Below, piece by piece: positions 1 to 7,129 of a stretch of 33,769 nt of DNA. The DNA is from Occallatibacter sp. (GTDB lineage: Bacteria > Acidobacteriota > Terriglobia > Terriglobales > Acidobacteriaceae). The notes below the pieces were generated by a model that saw only the letters and a list, made by a program, of their open reading frames with translations, had not been told where the DNA came from and did no database searches. Position numbers and translations under genes: made by a program. The stretch is from the NCBI GenBank assembly GCA_017883405.1, contig JADGNO010000176.1, positions 1-33,769 of the forward strand, given 5' to 3'. The stretch's first letter is position 1. Every line of letters starts with the position of its first letter.

Positions 1-386
1 TCGCCTGCTACTGTTCCTACAACCTCAGGCCAGCCTGCCCGGTCCATCGCAGCGGCCACGGGTTGAGCCCCTCCCATTGCCGTTCGTAACACCACCTGGT
101 TCATCGCCTGCTTGGCCCGCAGACCAAAGCTTTCGATCATCTCTTCAACCGACGGCGGCGCATCCTCTGCATGGGCGGCTGCGCTTGTTCTGCGATGCCC
201 GTTTCCGTTCGGCAGCGAATACCCACTCGGGCCTTTGTTGAGCCGCAATTCATGAATGTCTCGGGAGAGCGTTGCCTGCGTCACATCAATGCCGCGTCGT
301 CGCAGCTTGCGCCGCAACTCGTCCTGGCTGCTCACCAGCGAGCTCTCCAGCACTTCCTTGATCGCATTGAGCCTTTGATGCTTCAT
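1..386 (-). CDS. argR: Arginine repressor ArgR (3' end beyond window)
   Basis: Not in the ORF track because it runs off the left edge. Reading the minus strand from the ATG at 386 gives a typical ArgR N-terminus. Residues about 1-70 form the winged-helix DNA-binding domain, including the recognition-helix motif VTQATLSRDIHELRL. A linker follows, then the start of the C-terminal oligomerisation and arginine-binding domain (RTAMGGAQPVAAAMDRAGWPEVVGTVAG). About 128 codons are visible of the usual 150-170. ArgR-family proteins are arginine-responsive hexameric repressors of arginine biosynthesis. The gene follows the diguanylate cyclase on the same strand after a 110-nt gap, and that gap holds a promoter inside two ARG-box-like palindromes, so autoregulation is likely. 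Arginine biosynthesis genes may lie beyond the left edge, but that cannot be seen. Confidence 0.93.
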   Translation of the reverse strand, partial: MKHQRLNAIKEVLESSLVSSQDELRRKLRRRGIDVTQATLSRDIHELRLNKGPSGYSLPNGNGHRRTSAAAHAEDAPPSVEEMIESFGLRAKQAMNQVVLRTAMGGAQPVAAAMDRAGWPEVVGTVAG

Positions 387-456
387 CACGGCCTTCCGGT
401 CCCTTTTAAAAATCTTTACCCCAAAAAACTTGCGCGGCCCGCTAACGGAGTCCGCG

Positions 457-495
457 CACGTATAAATATACATGACAATTGTATAAGTATGCAAA
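457..495 (-). promoter_or_regulatory. Tandem ARG-box-like operators over the argR promoter
   Basis: Two related palindromic 13-mers, GTATAAATATACA (460-472) and GTATAAGTATGCA (481-493), match at 11 of 13 bases and start exactly 21 bp apart. The first contains the perfect palindrome GTATAAATATAC. The second extends to TTGTATAAGTATGCAA. A 21-bp repeat distance is what paired 18-bp ARG boxes separated by 3 bp give in well-studied ArgR systems. On the minus strand a promoter fits inside them: -35 TTGCAT (494-489), 18-bp spacer, -10 TATATT (470-465), which would start transcription about 70 nt upstream of the argR ATG. Binding of ArgR here would block RNA polymerase. The spacing and location are seen; the binding is inferred. 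Confidence 0.7.
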
Positions 496-496
496 C

Positions 497-1921
497 CTAT
501 TTTTGCACAGTTTCGGCCGATTCTCCTGTTGATTTTGTGGGTACCGTTTCGTCCGGATGGAGCACGGCCCGCTCGCGCCAGCGCTGCTCTTTCTTCAGCC
601 GCTTAGCCTGGTACATGGCCTCGTCAGCATTGGCCATTAAGTCATCGAGTGTTTCCTTGCCTGCCTCATCCAGAGTCACATAACCAACGCTGAGACTCAA
701 TGGGTACTCGCGCCCCTCGCTGCTGTTCTTCCGCGCACAAACTTCCTTCAGCCGATTAGCCGCCGTCGCAATCGATCTGCGGCTGAACTGGCCGGCAACG
801 GCAAACTCGTCGCCGCCGATGCGCCCTAGTACGTCCGTATCGCGAAACGTTGTGCGCAAGATAGCAGCGCTCTCTGAGATGTATGCTGAGCCCACCTGGT
901 GTCCCAGCGAATCGTTGATCACCTTCAGATCGTCCAAATCGATAAACATGACTGAGAACTGAACTTTGGATCGCTGCGCCATGCGCATGGCCTGTTCCGC
1001 AAGTAAATGGAAGCCCCTTAAATTATGGAGACCCGTCAATTCGTCGCGCAACGCCAACGCATTAATTTCGGTTTCCATTCCGTTGATCCGCCACACCAGG
1101 TAGAGCAACATTGATATGGAAAAAACTGCGGCTGCCGAGGCCAGCAACGCGGTGATGTAATGCGGCGGCATCACGCCCACGCCGATAATCCGAACTCTCG
1201 TAGCTTCGCGAAAAAACGGCGCCAATAGCAGGATGGGCGAGAGAATCCGGGCGAGGTTGCCGCCATTTCCGCCACCCGCATAGATGGAAAAAATGCCATT
1301 TTCAGTCCGGCGGAGCACAGTGAATATCGTCAGAAGCAAAAGGCAAATCAGGGTTCCGGGCGACGTGGCAACGCTGGCCGGAATTCCGAAAACTCTCCAC
1401 TCACCGAACAAGTAGCCTGAAACGACAGTAAACGTCAAAAGGCACAAAACCAGCGTGAGCACATCGCTCAACCAGACAGCGACCCGGCCTTCTACTGTCA
1501 TGGCTAACATGGTCAAGCCGAGCGCTAGAAACGCGCCCGCAGATTGAGGAGTCATTCTCATCGGTAGAACAACCCCGTGGACGTGGGAAAACGCCTCCAG
1601 CGCCGGCACGTAGGAGATGACGTATTTGAAGAGCACCAGCATGGCCAGCAGAATGACTGCGCCCGCAAGCAGTGGACTTAGCCAGCGTTTCCATCTTGTT
1701 TGTCCGGTTCCAAGAAGCATCAGGCACAGGGCGCTCAGAAGGGAAGCCGCAGCCGACTCGGGCTTCATTGGCAGCAAACTCCCCAGCACAGCCCAGAGCG
1801 GACCCGGCAAGCGCCAGGCAGCCAGTTGCACAGTCGATAGCAGGATCAATAATGCAAGGCAGGCAGTTTCAGTCCGTTCGAACCACGCAAAGATGGCTGG
1901 GTTTGGATTGCGAGGAAGCAT
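497..1921 (-). CDS. Membrane-bound GGDEF diguanylate cyclase
   Basis: The protein has a long hydrophobic N-terminal half with roughly seven or eight membrane segments, then a C-terminal GGDEF domain. The catalytic motif RIGGDEF is intact, and RDTD lies exactly five residues before GGDEF, matching the RxxD inhibitory I-site. An active, product-inhibited enzyme making c-di-GMP from two GTP at the inner face of the membrane is therefore expected. The N-terminal sensor type is not recognised, and its ligand is unknown. The start is uncertain: the ORF opens with GTG at 1987, with ATGs at 1942 and 1921, and none has a clear ribosome-binding site. I chose 1921 because it begins just before the first membrane segment. 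Its stop codon sits immediately next to the argR operator. The window also holds a c-di-GMP phosphodiesterase at 18.5-20.1 kb. Confidence 0.9.
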   Translation of the reverse strand: MLPRNPNPAIFAWFERTETACLALLILLSTVQLAAWRLPGPLWAVLGSLLPMKPESAAASLLSALCLMLLGTGQTRWKRWLSPLLAGAVILLAMLVLFKYVISYVPALEAFSHVHGVVLPMRMTPQSAGAFLALGLTMLAMTVEGRVAVWLSDVLTLVLCLLTFTVVSGYLFGEWRVFGIPASVATSPGTLICLLLLTIFTVLRRTENGIFSIYAGGGNGGNLARILSPILLLAPFFREATRVRIIGVGVMPPHYITALLASAAAVFSISMLLYLVWRINGMETEINALALRDELTGLHNLRGFHLLAEQAMRMAQRSKVQFSVMFIDLDDLKVINDSLGHQVGSAYISESAAILRTTFRDTDVLGRIGGDEFAVAGQFSRRSIATAANRLKEVCARKNSSEGREYPLSLSVGYVTLDEAGKETLDDLMANADEAMYQAKRLKKEQRWRERAVLHPDETVPTKSTGESAETVQK

Positions 1922-2072
1922 GGTGGAAGAAGGTTTCGGCATTGTCGAAGAATGGAACCCAATCGTTCGGCAACGGCGGCCTTGCACCCGGTCCCAGTTT
2001 CAGTTTACTCCTCAACGCTACTTGGCCTGGGCGGCAATGTCTCTCCAACCACGGTGGTAGATCAACAACTTA

Positions 2073-2084
2073 CGTAATATTACG
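2073..2084. promoter_or_regulatory. 12-bp perfect palindrome in divergent intergenic region
   Basis: CGTAATATTACG is a perfect 12-bp palindrome between the divergent diguanylate cyclase and TfoX-like genes. It is followed by a related half-site (gaatgACGTAgt). The symmetry and position fit an operator for a dimeric regulator, but no matching regulator is visible nearby and the word may be chance in an AT-rich patch. Confidence 0.3.
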
Positions 2085-2168
2085 AATGACGTAGTCAAAA
2101 TGCTCTCACGGGACGCGAACTGTTGCGCTGAATCTTGACCGTATCTGTTATGTTGTTTCGTGAAAGCC

Positions 2169-2558
2169 ATGCCTCGCCCCGCCAAACGAAGTCAGAACCC
2201 TCCACACGCATTTGTCCTGGAGGCGCTCGCGCCGTTGAATCCCGAAGTCCGGCGCATGTTCTCAGGTTTCGCCGTTTACCTGGGCGACCGCATCGTTTGT
2301 ATGCTCCGCGATCACGACAAATCTCCCCGGGACAATGGCGTCTGGCTGGTTCTTTCTGACGGTACCAATCCCGCCGATCCCAAGCTCCGCCGTGAATTCC
2401 AATCCATCCGTGCAATCGAGCTTCTGGGAGACAAGATTCGCCATTGGCTTCTCATTCCAAGCGACAGTCCCACATTTGAGGCCGAGGCGCTCCACGCCTG
2501 TGACCTCCTGCGGCAACGCGATCCACGCCTCGGCCGAATCCCTGAATCAAGGCGATAA
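2169..2558 (+). CDS. Small TfoX-N-like protein
   Basis: This 129-aa soluble protein has the layout of the TfoX N-terminal domain family: an early MFSGFAVYLGDRIVCML strand pair, resembling the family's MFGG-x-G-x-Y pattern, and a C-terminal helix with ALHACDLLRQRDPRLGRIP. The family includes the competence regulator TfoX/Sxy, but many stand-alone members have no known role. There is no DNA-binding motif to point to. The ORF track starts at GTG 2160; I prefer the ATG at 2169, three codons later, though neither has a good ribosome-binding site. The acyl-CoA synthetase gene follows after 115 nt on the same strand, so cotranscription is possible. The TfoX assignment is by pattern only and could be wrong; a conserved hypothetical is the fallback. 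Confidence 0.6.
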   Translation: MPRPAKRSQNPPHAFVLEALAPLNPEVRRMFSGFAVYLGDRIVCMLRDHDKSPRDNGVWLVLSDGTNPADPKLRREFQSIRAIELLGDKIRHWLLIPSDSPTFEAEALHACDLLRQRDPRLGRIPESRR

Positions 2559-2673
2559 GGCCCTCTGATATTATGGCGACTCCCACAATCCAAGCGCATC
2601 GCCATCCCGCGCTGATACACTCTCGTTTGTCCCCAGCTAGAGCTTCGGCACACATGTTTTCTTACTGACAACC

Positions 2674-4470
2674 ATGAATCCGCCCATCTCTACCATCAAC
2701 GATCTTTTTTGCCGCGTCGCTTCGGCAGCCAATCCTCGTGCCGTACTCTGGCAGGACGAATTTGGCCAATGGCAGCCCATCTCTTCAGACCAGATCTACC
2801 AGCGTGTTCGTGCGCTGGCCCAGGCGTTTCTGAGTTGGGGAGCGCAAAAGGGAGACCGGATCGCACTCATTGCAGAGAACCGCTGGGAGTGGGTTGTTAC
2901 CGATTTTGCTGCGCTCGCCATCGGCGCCGCCGACGTGCCCATCTACCCCACCCTCACCGGCGAGCAGATTGCCGAGCTTATTGCCGATGCCGGCTGCCGC
3001 ATTGCCGTCGTGTCCACCCGTCAGCAATATGACAAGCTCAACTCAGTCCGCGCACGCACCTCGCTCGAACGCATCGTGATTATGGACGCGCCTGCACCCG
3101 AGGGCGCCATCTCATTTGGCACTTTGATCGACGATTACGATAATCGCGGCGCAGAGCGTGATCCGGTTTTTGACGCGCTCGTGCGTTCCGTCGAACCAAA
3201 AGATCTGGCCACGCTCATCTACACATCCGGCACAACGGGGGAGCCCAAGGGCGTTGCCCTTACGCATGGCAACATTGCCGCCAACCAGAATTACGCTCCG
3301 CAGGAATTCTCATTCAATTCCACGGACGCCTGCATATCGTTCCTGCCGCTCTCGCATGTGACCGCGCGCGCACTTGACTATGTGATGTATAACTCCGGCG
3401 CACAAGTGGTTTACTGCTCGCAATTCGACAAGCTGCCGCAGGCGATGAAGGAAATCAAGCCGACGGTCATCGTCGGCGTGCCGCGCGTTTTTGAAAAAAT
3501 CCGCCAGGCGGTCGAAAGTCGCTCCGCGCTGTCGCCCGTCAAAAAGCGGTTGCTCGCATGGGCCATTCGCACGGGCTCCAACTTTATTGACACGGTCTAT
3601 GACGGCCGCAAGCCATCGTCAACACGATGGGGCCTGGCGAACAAGCTCGTCTACTCCAAGGTGAGTGAGGCCTTTGGTGGCCGCGTTAAGGTCTTTGTCT
3701 CCGGTGGCGCTCCTCTCGGCATCGACACGGCTCGCTGGTTCGCTTCAGTAGGCATCGCGCTCTGGGAAGGGTACGGGCTTACCGAAACTTCGCCGGTCAT
3801 TTCTCTCAACACGCCGCGGCACCACCGCATGGGCGCTGCCGGCATGCCGATTGGCAATGTTGAACTCAAATTTGCTGAAGACGGCGAGCTGCTGGTACGT
3901 GGACCGTCAGTTTTCCCCGGCTACTGGAACAAGCAGGATGCGAACGCGGAATGCTTTGATGCCGCAGGCTGGTTCAGGACCGGCGACATTGGCCATTTTG
4001 ATGCCGACGGCTTTCTGTACATTACCGATCGCAAGAAGGAACTGCTGAAAACCTCGGGCGGCAAAATGGTGGCGCCCCAGCCAATTGAGAACAAGCTGAA
4101 GAACAGCATTCTGGTTGCCCAGGCGGCACTGGTCGGCGACAAACATAAGTTCATCTCCGCGCTCATCTCGCCGAATTTCGTAGCTCTTGAGGATTGGGCC
4201 AGGCAACACGGTGTCGAGGCCGGCTCGCGTGCCGATCTGGTGGCGCACAGCCGGGTTGTTGCGCTCTATGGAGAAATTGTCCGCGAAGTAAACGGCTCCC
4301 TTGCCAACTTCGAAACGCTCAAGCGTTTCCGCGTGGTGGCCGATGAGTGGACACAGGAGAGCGGCGAGCTGACCCCGTCAATGAAGCTCAAACGCCGGGT
4401 GCTTACACAGAAGTACGCGGCGGCAATTGCCGAGCTTTACGAGGACGAAGCAACCGCACGAGGCGAATAG
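2674..4470 (+). CDS. Long-chain fatty-acid--CoA ligase (AMP-forming)
   Basis: This 598-aa ANL-superfamily enzyme activates long-chain fatty acids to acyl-CoA via an acyl-AMP, consuming ATP. The ATP-binding P-loop is at residues 183-193 (YTSGTTGEPKG), the A5 motif GYGLTETSP at about 366, the ATP ribose-binding motif TGDIGHFDADGF near 434, and the hinge region ITDRKKELLKTSGGK just after. Length and the extended C-terminal part fit the FAA1/FadD15-like long-chain class rather than E. coli FadD. The product is probably peripheral to the membrane. No beta-oxidation genes follow, so its role could be lipid uptake or recycling. Its last 68 nt are overlapped by the convergent membrane protein gene. 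Confidence 0.93.
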   Translation: MNPPISTINDLFCRVASAANPRAVLWQDEFGQWQPISSDQIYQRVRALAQAFLSWGAQKGDRIALIAENRWEWVVTDFAALAIGAADVPIYPTLTGEQIAELIADAGCRIAVVSTRQQYDKLNSVRARTSLERIVIMDAPAPEGAISFGTLIDDYDNRGAERDPVFDALVRSVEPKDLATLIYTSGTTGEPKGVALTHGNIAANQNYAPQEFSFNSTDACISFLPLSHVTARALDYVMYNSGAQVVYCSQFDKLPQAMKEIKPTVIVGVPRVFEKIRQAVESRSALSPVKKRLLAWAIRTGSNFIDTVYDGRKPSSTRWGLANKLVYSKVSEAFGGRVKVFVSGGAPLGIDTARWFASVGIALWEGYGLTETSPVISLNTPRHHRMGAAGMPIGNVELKFAEDGELLVRGPSVFPGYWNKQDANAECFDAAGWFRTGDIGHFDADGFLYITDRKKELLKTSGGKMVAPQPIENKLKNSILVAQAALVGDKHKFISALISPNFVALEDWARQHGVEAGSRADLVAHSRVVALYGEIVREVNGSLANFETLKRFRVVADEWTQESGELTPSMKLKRRVLTQKYAAAIAELYEDEATARGE

Positions 4471-5059
4471 GCGAACCCCACCGTGTCAGATCTTTTCCGA
4501 ACAGAAGTCCTTTTATCGCCAGTATCTTCAAGCCTCTGAAGAATGGGCTTCCCAATGCACCAACGCCCAGCAAGGCGCCAAACAGAATGACGGCGTCGAT
4601 ACTCAGTCGTCCCTGCCGCGACCAGTACGCATCCGGGCTCAGGTTCAGCCATAAGGCAAACTCGTCGAGCGTAAGCGCCGCTCCCGCTCCGTAACTGACG
4701 GCCATCAGCCGGCCAAAAAAGATTGAGATTGGAGTATGGGAGCGACCCAGGTCAGCCAGCCATCCATAACCCACCAGCAAGAGAATGAGGATGCCCCACA
4801 CCAGGTGGTGAATATGCATTCCGCGGACTACGACCCACTGAAACATGCCTTCGTGGGCGGCAATCCGGTGGACGAGGAGCCGCACGCCTACAAAAGTAAG
4901 CAGAAACGAAACCGAGGCAAGGAACATGCGCTGCCGCGGCCGGTCCGGTATGGTGCTCCGCACCAGGAACCCCAGCCGGGTCAGCTGCAATAGAACCAGC
5001 AGGACGATAACCACCAGGCTGACAAATGCCAGCAGTAAAAGTGCTCCGATTCCAAGCAT
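4403..5059 (-). CDS. Polytopic integral membrane protein, unknown function
   Basis: This 218-aa protein has about five hydrophobic segments: one at residues 3-30, one near 45-65, one around HIHHLVWGILILLLVGYGWL, one at LMAVSYGAGAALTLDEFALWL, and one at AVILFGALLGVGALG. The histidine-rich HIHH motif at the start of a membrane helix, and the acidic LTLDEFALWL, look conserved-type rather than random, which is why I accept the ORF despite its tail overlapping the acyl-CoA synthetase gene by 68 nt. The C-terminus is basic and would be cytoplasmic. I do not recognise a characterised family. The upstream region carries inverted repeats. Only a weak ribosome-binding site (AGAAAG) precedes the ATG at 5059. 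Confidence 0.75.
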   Translation of the reverse strand: MLGIGALLLLAFVSLVVIVLLVLLQLTRLGFLVRSTIPDRPRQRMFLASVSFLLTFVGVRLLVHRIAAHEGMFQWVVVRGMHIHHLVWGILILLLVGYGWLADLGRSHTPISIFFGRLMAVSYGAGAALTLDEFALWLNLSPDAYWSRQGRLSIDAVILFGALLGVGALGSPFFRGLKILAIKGLLFGKDLTRWGSPIRLVRLLRPRKARQLPPRTSV

Positions 5060-5399
5060 ATCTTTCTAAGTCTACAAGGGAACGAGTACAGGGGACGAGG
5101 GAACAAGAGGACAAGGTGCCGGTTCAGGAGTAACAACAGGACAAGTTCTGATCTCAAGCACCCAGACCGCTGTACCAGAGTTTCCGGTCTTCAGGTATGC
5201 ATATACGCACACTCCAATTCCCTAATCCCTTATCCCTATCCCCTGTACTTCCGTGAGCGTGGTCACGATTCCCCTTTACAGGGGCGGGGTACACTGTTTA
5301 AGGCGTTAAGTTCGGCGTGGCCTTGATTTGTGCGCCCATTTGCAAAAACAAATTGCTCACTGCTCGGCCAGTGGCCGCGCGATTTCAGGAGATTGTGCG
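5060..5399. repeat. 340-bp intergenic region with imperfect inverted repeat and small hairpin
   Basis: No gene is visible between the divergent membrane protein and pfk genes. A purine-rich stretch around 5076-5110 (GTACAGGGGAcgAGGGA at 5086) recurs inverted at about 5213-5250, where the complement reads GTACAGGGGATAGGGATAAGG. The arms enclose about 100 bp. A separate small hairpin, CCCCT-TTAC-AGGGG, lies at 5271-5284. The arrangement resembles the short non-coding interspersed repeats found in some acidobacterial genomes. I see no transposase or target-site duplication. Promoters for both flanking genes must lie here but none stands out. Confidence 0.45.
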
Positions 5400-6434
5400 A
5401 TGCGAGTTGCTTTGTTGACCGGTGGCGGCGACTGCCCCGGATTGAATGCGGTTATCTATGCCGCGGTGAAAAAGGGCATCAACCATTACGGTGACGAGTT
5501 CATCGGCTTCCTCGATGGCTGGAAGGGCGTTCTTGAGAATCGCTTCATTCCTCTCACCCTTGAGGCCATTGATGGTATCCAGCTGAAGGGCGGCACCATC
5601 CTTCACTCTTCGCGGACCAACGTGAAGAAGATCCCCGGCGGCATCGAGAAGGTTCAGGAAGTTCTGAAGCTAAATAAGATCGATGCGCTCATCGCACTTG
5701 GCGGCGACGATACACAGTCGGTCACGCTCTATTTGAGCGAGCACGGCCTGCCAGCTGTTGGCGTGCCCAAGACCATTGACAACGACATCAGCGGCACCGA
5801 TCAGACCTTTGGCTTTGATACCGCGGTGGCCATTGCCACTGAGGCTGTCGATCGCATTCACACCACCGCCGACTCGCATAACCGCGTGGTTGTTATTGAA
5901 GTAATGGGCCGCGACGCCGGCTGGATCGCCTACGCGGCAGGTATTGCCGGAGGCGCTCACGTAGTCCTGGTTCCCGAACTGGAAATCGACATCGACCACG
6001 TCTGCGCGCTGCTCAAGTACAACTACGATCACGGCAAGCACTATGGCGTTGTGGTCGTCGCGGAAGGCTGCCACCTGCCTGAAGTTGGCCAGGTAGTCGG
6101 CTCGGCACAGGTAGATTCCTTCGGCCACGCCCGCCTTTCAGGTATTGGCGAAGCACTGGCGGAGTTGATCGAAAAGAAGACCGGCTTTGAAACCCGCTCA
6201 GTGAACCTGGGACATACCCAGCGCGGCGGCGTGCCTACAGCGTTTGATCGCCTGCTCGGACAGCGCTATGGCCTCCATGCCATCGACATGGTGCACGAAC
6301 AGAAGTGGGGCCGCATTGCAGTTCTGCACGGCCTTGACATCACCGACATCACCATTAAGGAAGCTATCGCGACCAATCGTCGCCTCGACAAGCGCTTCTT
6401 TGATGTGATCACCGGCCTCGAAGCTAAGGTCTAA
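5400..6434 (+). CDS. 6-phosphofructokinase, probably PPi-dependent type
   Basis: This 344-aa PFKA-family enzyme phosphorylates fructose 6-phosphate in glycolysis. The start is the ATG at 5400, with AGGAG eight nt upstream. The ORF-track extension to 5328 lies before the conserved first strand MRVALLTGGGDCPGLNAVI. The catalytic TIDND and the active-site SSRTN are present. The phosphoryl-donor positions read GGDDT and PKTIDND. In E. coli-type ATP enzymes the equivalents are GGDG and PGTIDND. Asp followed later by Lys at these two sites is the known signature of pyrophosphate-using PFKs, so a reversible PPi-dependent (or mixed) enzyme is inferred. The gene stands alone and ends at a strong terminator. 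Confidence 0.93.
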   Translation: MRVALLTGGGDCPGLNAVIYAAVKKGINHYGDEFIGFLDGWKGVLENRFIPLTLEAIDGIQLKGGTILHSSRTNVKKIPGGIEKVQEVLKLNKIDALIALGGDDTQSVTLYLSEHGLPAVGVPKTIDNDISGTDQTFGFDTAVAIATEAVDRIHTTADSHNRVVVIEVMGRDAGWIAYAAGIAGGAHVVLVPELEIDIDHVCALLKYNYDHGKHYGVVVVAEGCHLPEVGQVVGSAQVDSFGHARLSGIGEALAELIEKKTGFETRSVNLGHTQRGGVPTAFDRLLGQRYGLHAIDMVHEQKWGRIAVLHGLDITDITIKEAIATNRRLDKRFFDVITGLEAKV

Positions 6435-6452
6435 CCAAACCCATGCTTCCAT

Positions 6453-6486
6453 AAAAAAGCCATCCTCCCACGGAGGATGGCTTTTT
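6453..6486 (+). terminator. Intrinsic terminator after pfk
   Basis: A perfect 10-bp GC-rich stem, GCCATCCTCC with loop CAC and GGAGGATGGC, is preceded by six A residues and followed by five T residues. It sits 18 nt after the pfk stop codon. The A/T tracts on both sides mean it could work in both directions. Confidence 0.93.
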
Positions 6487-6583
6487 GCTTTTGCAGGAAA
6501 TTCTTGAACGGCATCCGGCCCAATAGAATTGCAGAAGTAACAATCGAAGCACAGCCCATGCTGACCTGCTGACTTGCTGCCTT

Positions 6584-7051
6584 ATGGACTACCGCCTTTA
6601 TCGCGACGACGATTTCACGCAGCTCTACAATATCGAGCTTGCGTGTTTCGAGCCCCCGTTTCGTTTTTCGCGGCAGACAATGCGGCGGCTCATCGCCGAT
6701 CCTGACTCCGCAACCTGGATCGCAGAGGAGCAGGAGCAAATGGCGGGCTTCGCCATCCTCTACTGGGCGCAACCGCCGGAGCAGCCCCTCGCCTACATCC
6801 AAACGCTGGAAGTACTGCCCGCGCATCGCAGTCGCGGAGTTGGTCGCGAGTTGCTGCGTCGCGTAGAAGAATCGGCCAGCTCCGCAGGAGCACACGTCAT
6901 CTGGCTGCACGTAGCCGAGAGCAACGCGCCTGCCATTCGCCTCTATGAGGCGCACGGTTACAGCCAGCAGGGCAGGGAAGAGAATTTCTACGCCAAGGGC
7001 ATTCCAGCCCTGCTTTACGCCAAGCCAATAGAACACTCTCCAACTGCTTAA
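6584..7051 (+). CDS. GNAT-family N-acetyltransferase (RimI-like)
   Basis: This 155-aa protein covers a full GNAT domain. Motif A, the acetyl-CoA pyrophosphate-binding loop, is LEVLPAHRSRGVGRELLRRV at about residues 75-93. Motif B follows as VAESNAPAIRLYEAHGY, typical of RimI-like ribosomal-protein or small-molecule acetyltransferases. The substrate cannot be told from sequence. The gene lies alone between the pfk terminator and the convergent S10 peptidase gene. The ATG at 6584 has no strong ribosome-binding site. A long ORF on the opposite strand (6431-7036) runs through the terminator and is a shadow. Confidence 0.9.
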   Translation: MDYRLYRDDDFTQLYNIELACFEPPFRFSRQTMRRLIADPDSATWIAEEQEQMAGFAILYWAQPPEQPLAYIQTLEVLPAHRSRGVGRELLRRVEESASSAGAHVIWLHVAESNAPAIRLYEAHGYSQQGREENFYAKGIPALLYAKPIEHSPTA

Positions 7052-7129
7052 CGTCGGTCTTTCCTAAGCTTTGTGTCTGCCATCGGCAAAATTGCAATAC
7101 GATGTACGGGCCATTTGAAGCCCGAGTTC

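Noticed and set aside
171-683. 170-aa plus-strand ORF
   Set aside because: It lies antisense across argR, the ARG-box region and the end of the diguanylate cyclase gene, and shows no domain.
6431-7036. 201-aa minus-strand ORF
   Set aside because: It runs through the perfect pfk terminator and is antisense to the GNAT gene; no family features.
7107-7124. CGGGC-N8-GCCCG hairpin between the GNAT and S10 genes as a terminator
   Set aside because: Only a 5-bp stem with an interrupted T-rich tail; too weak to call.
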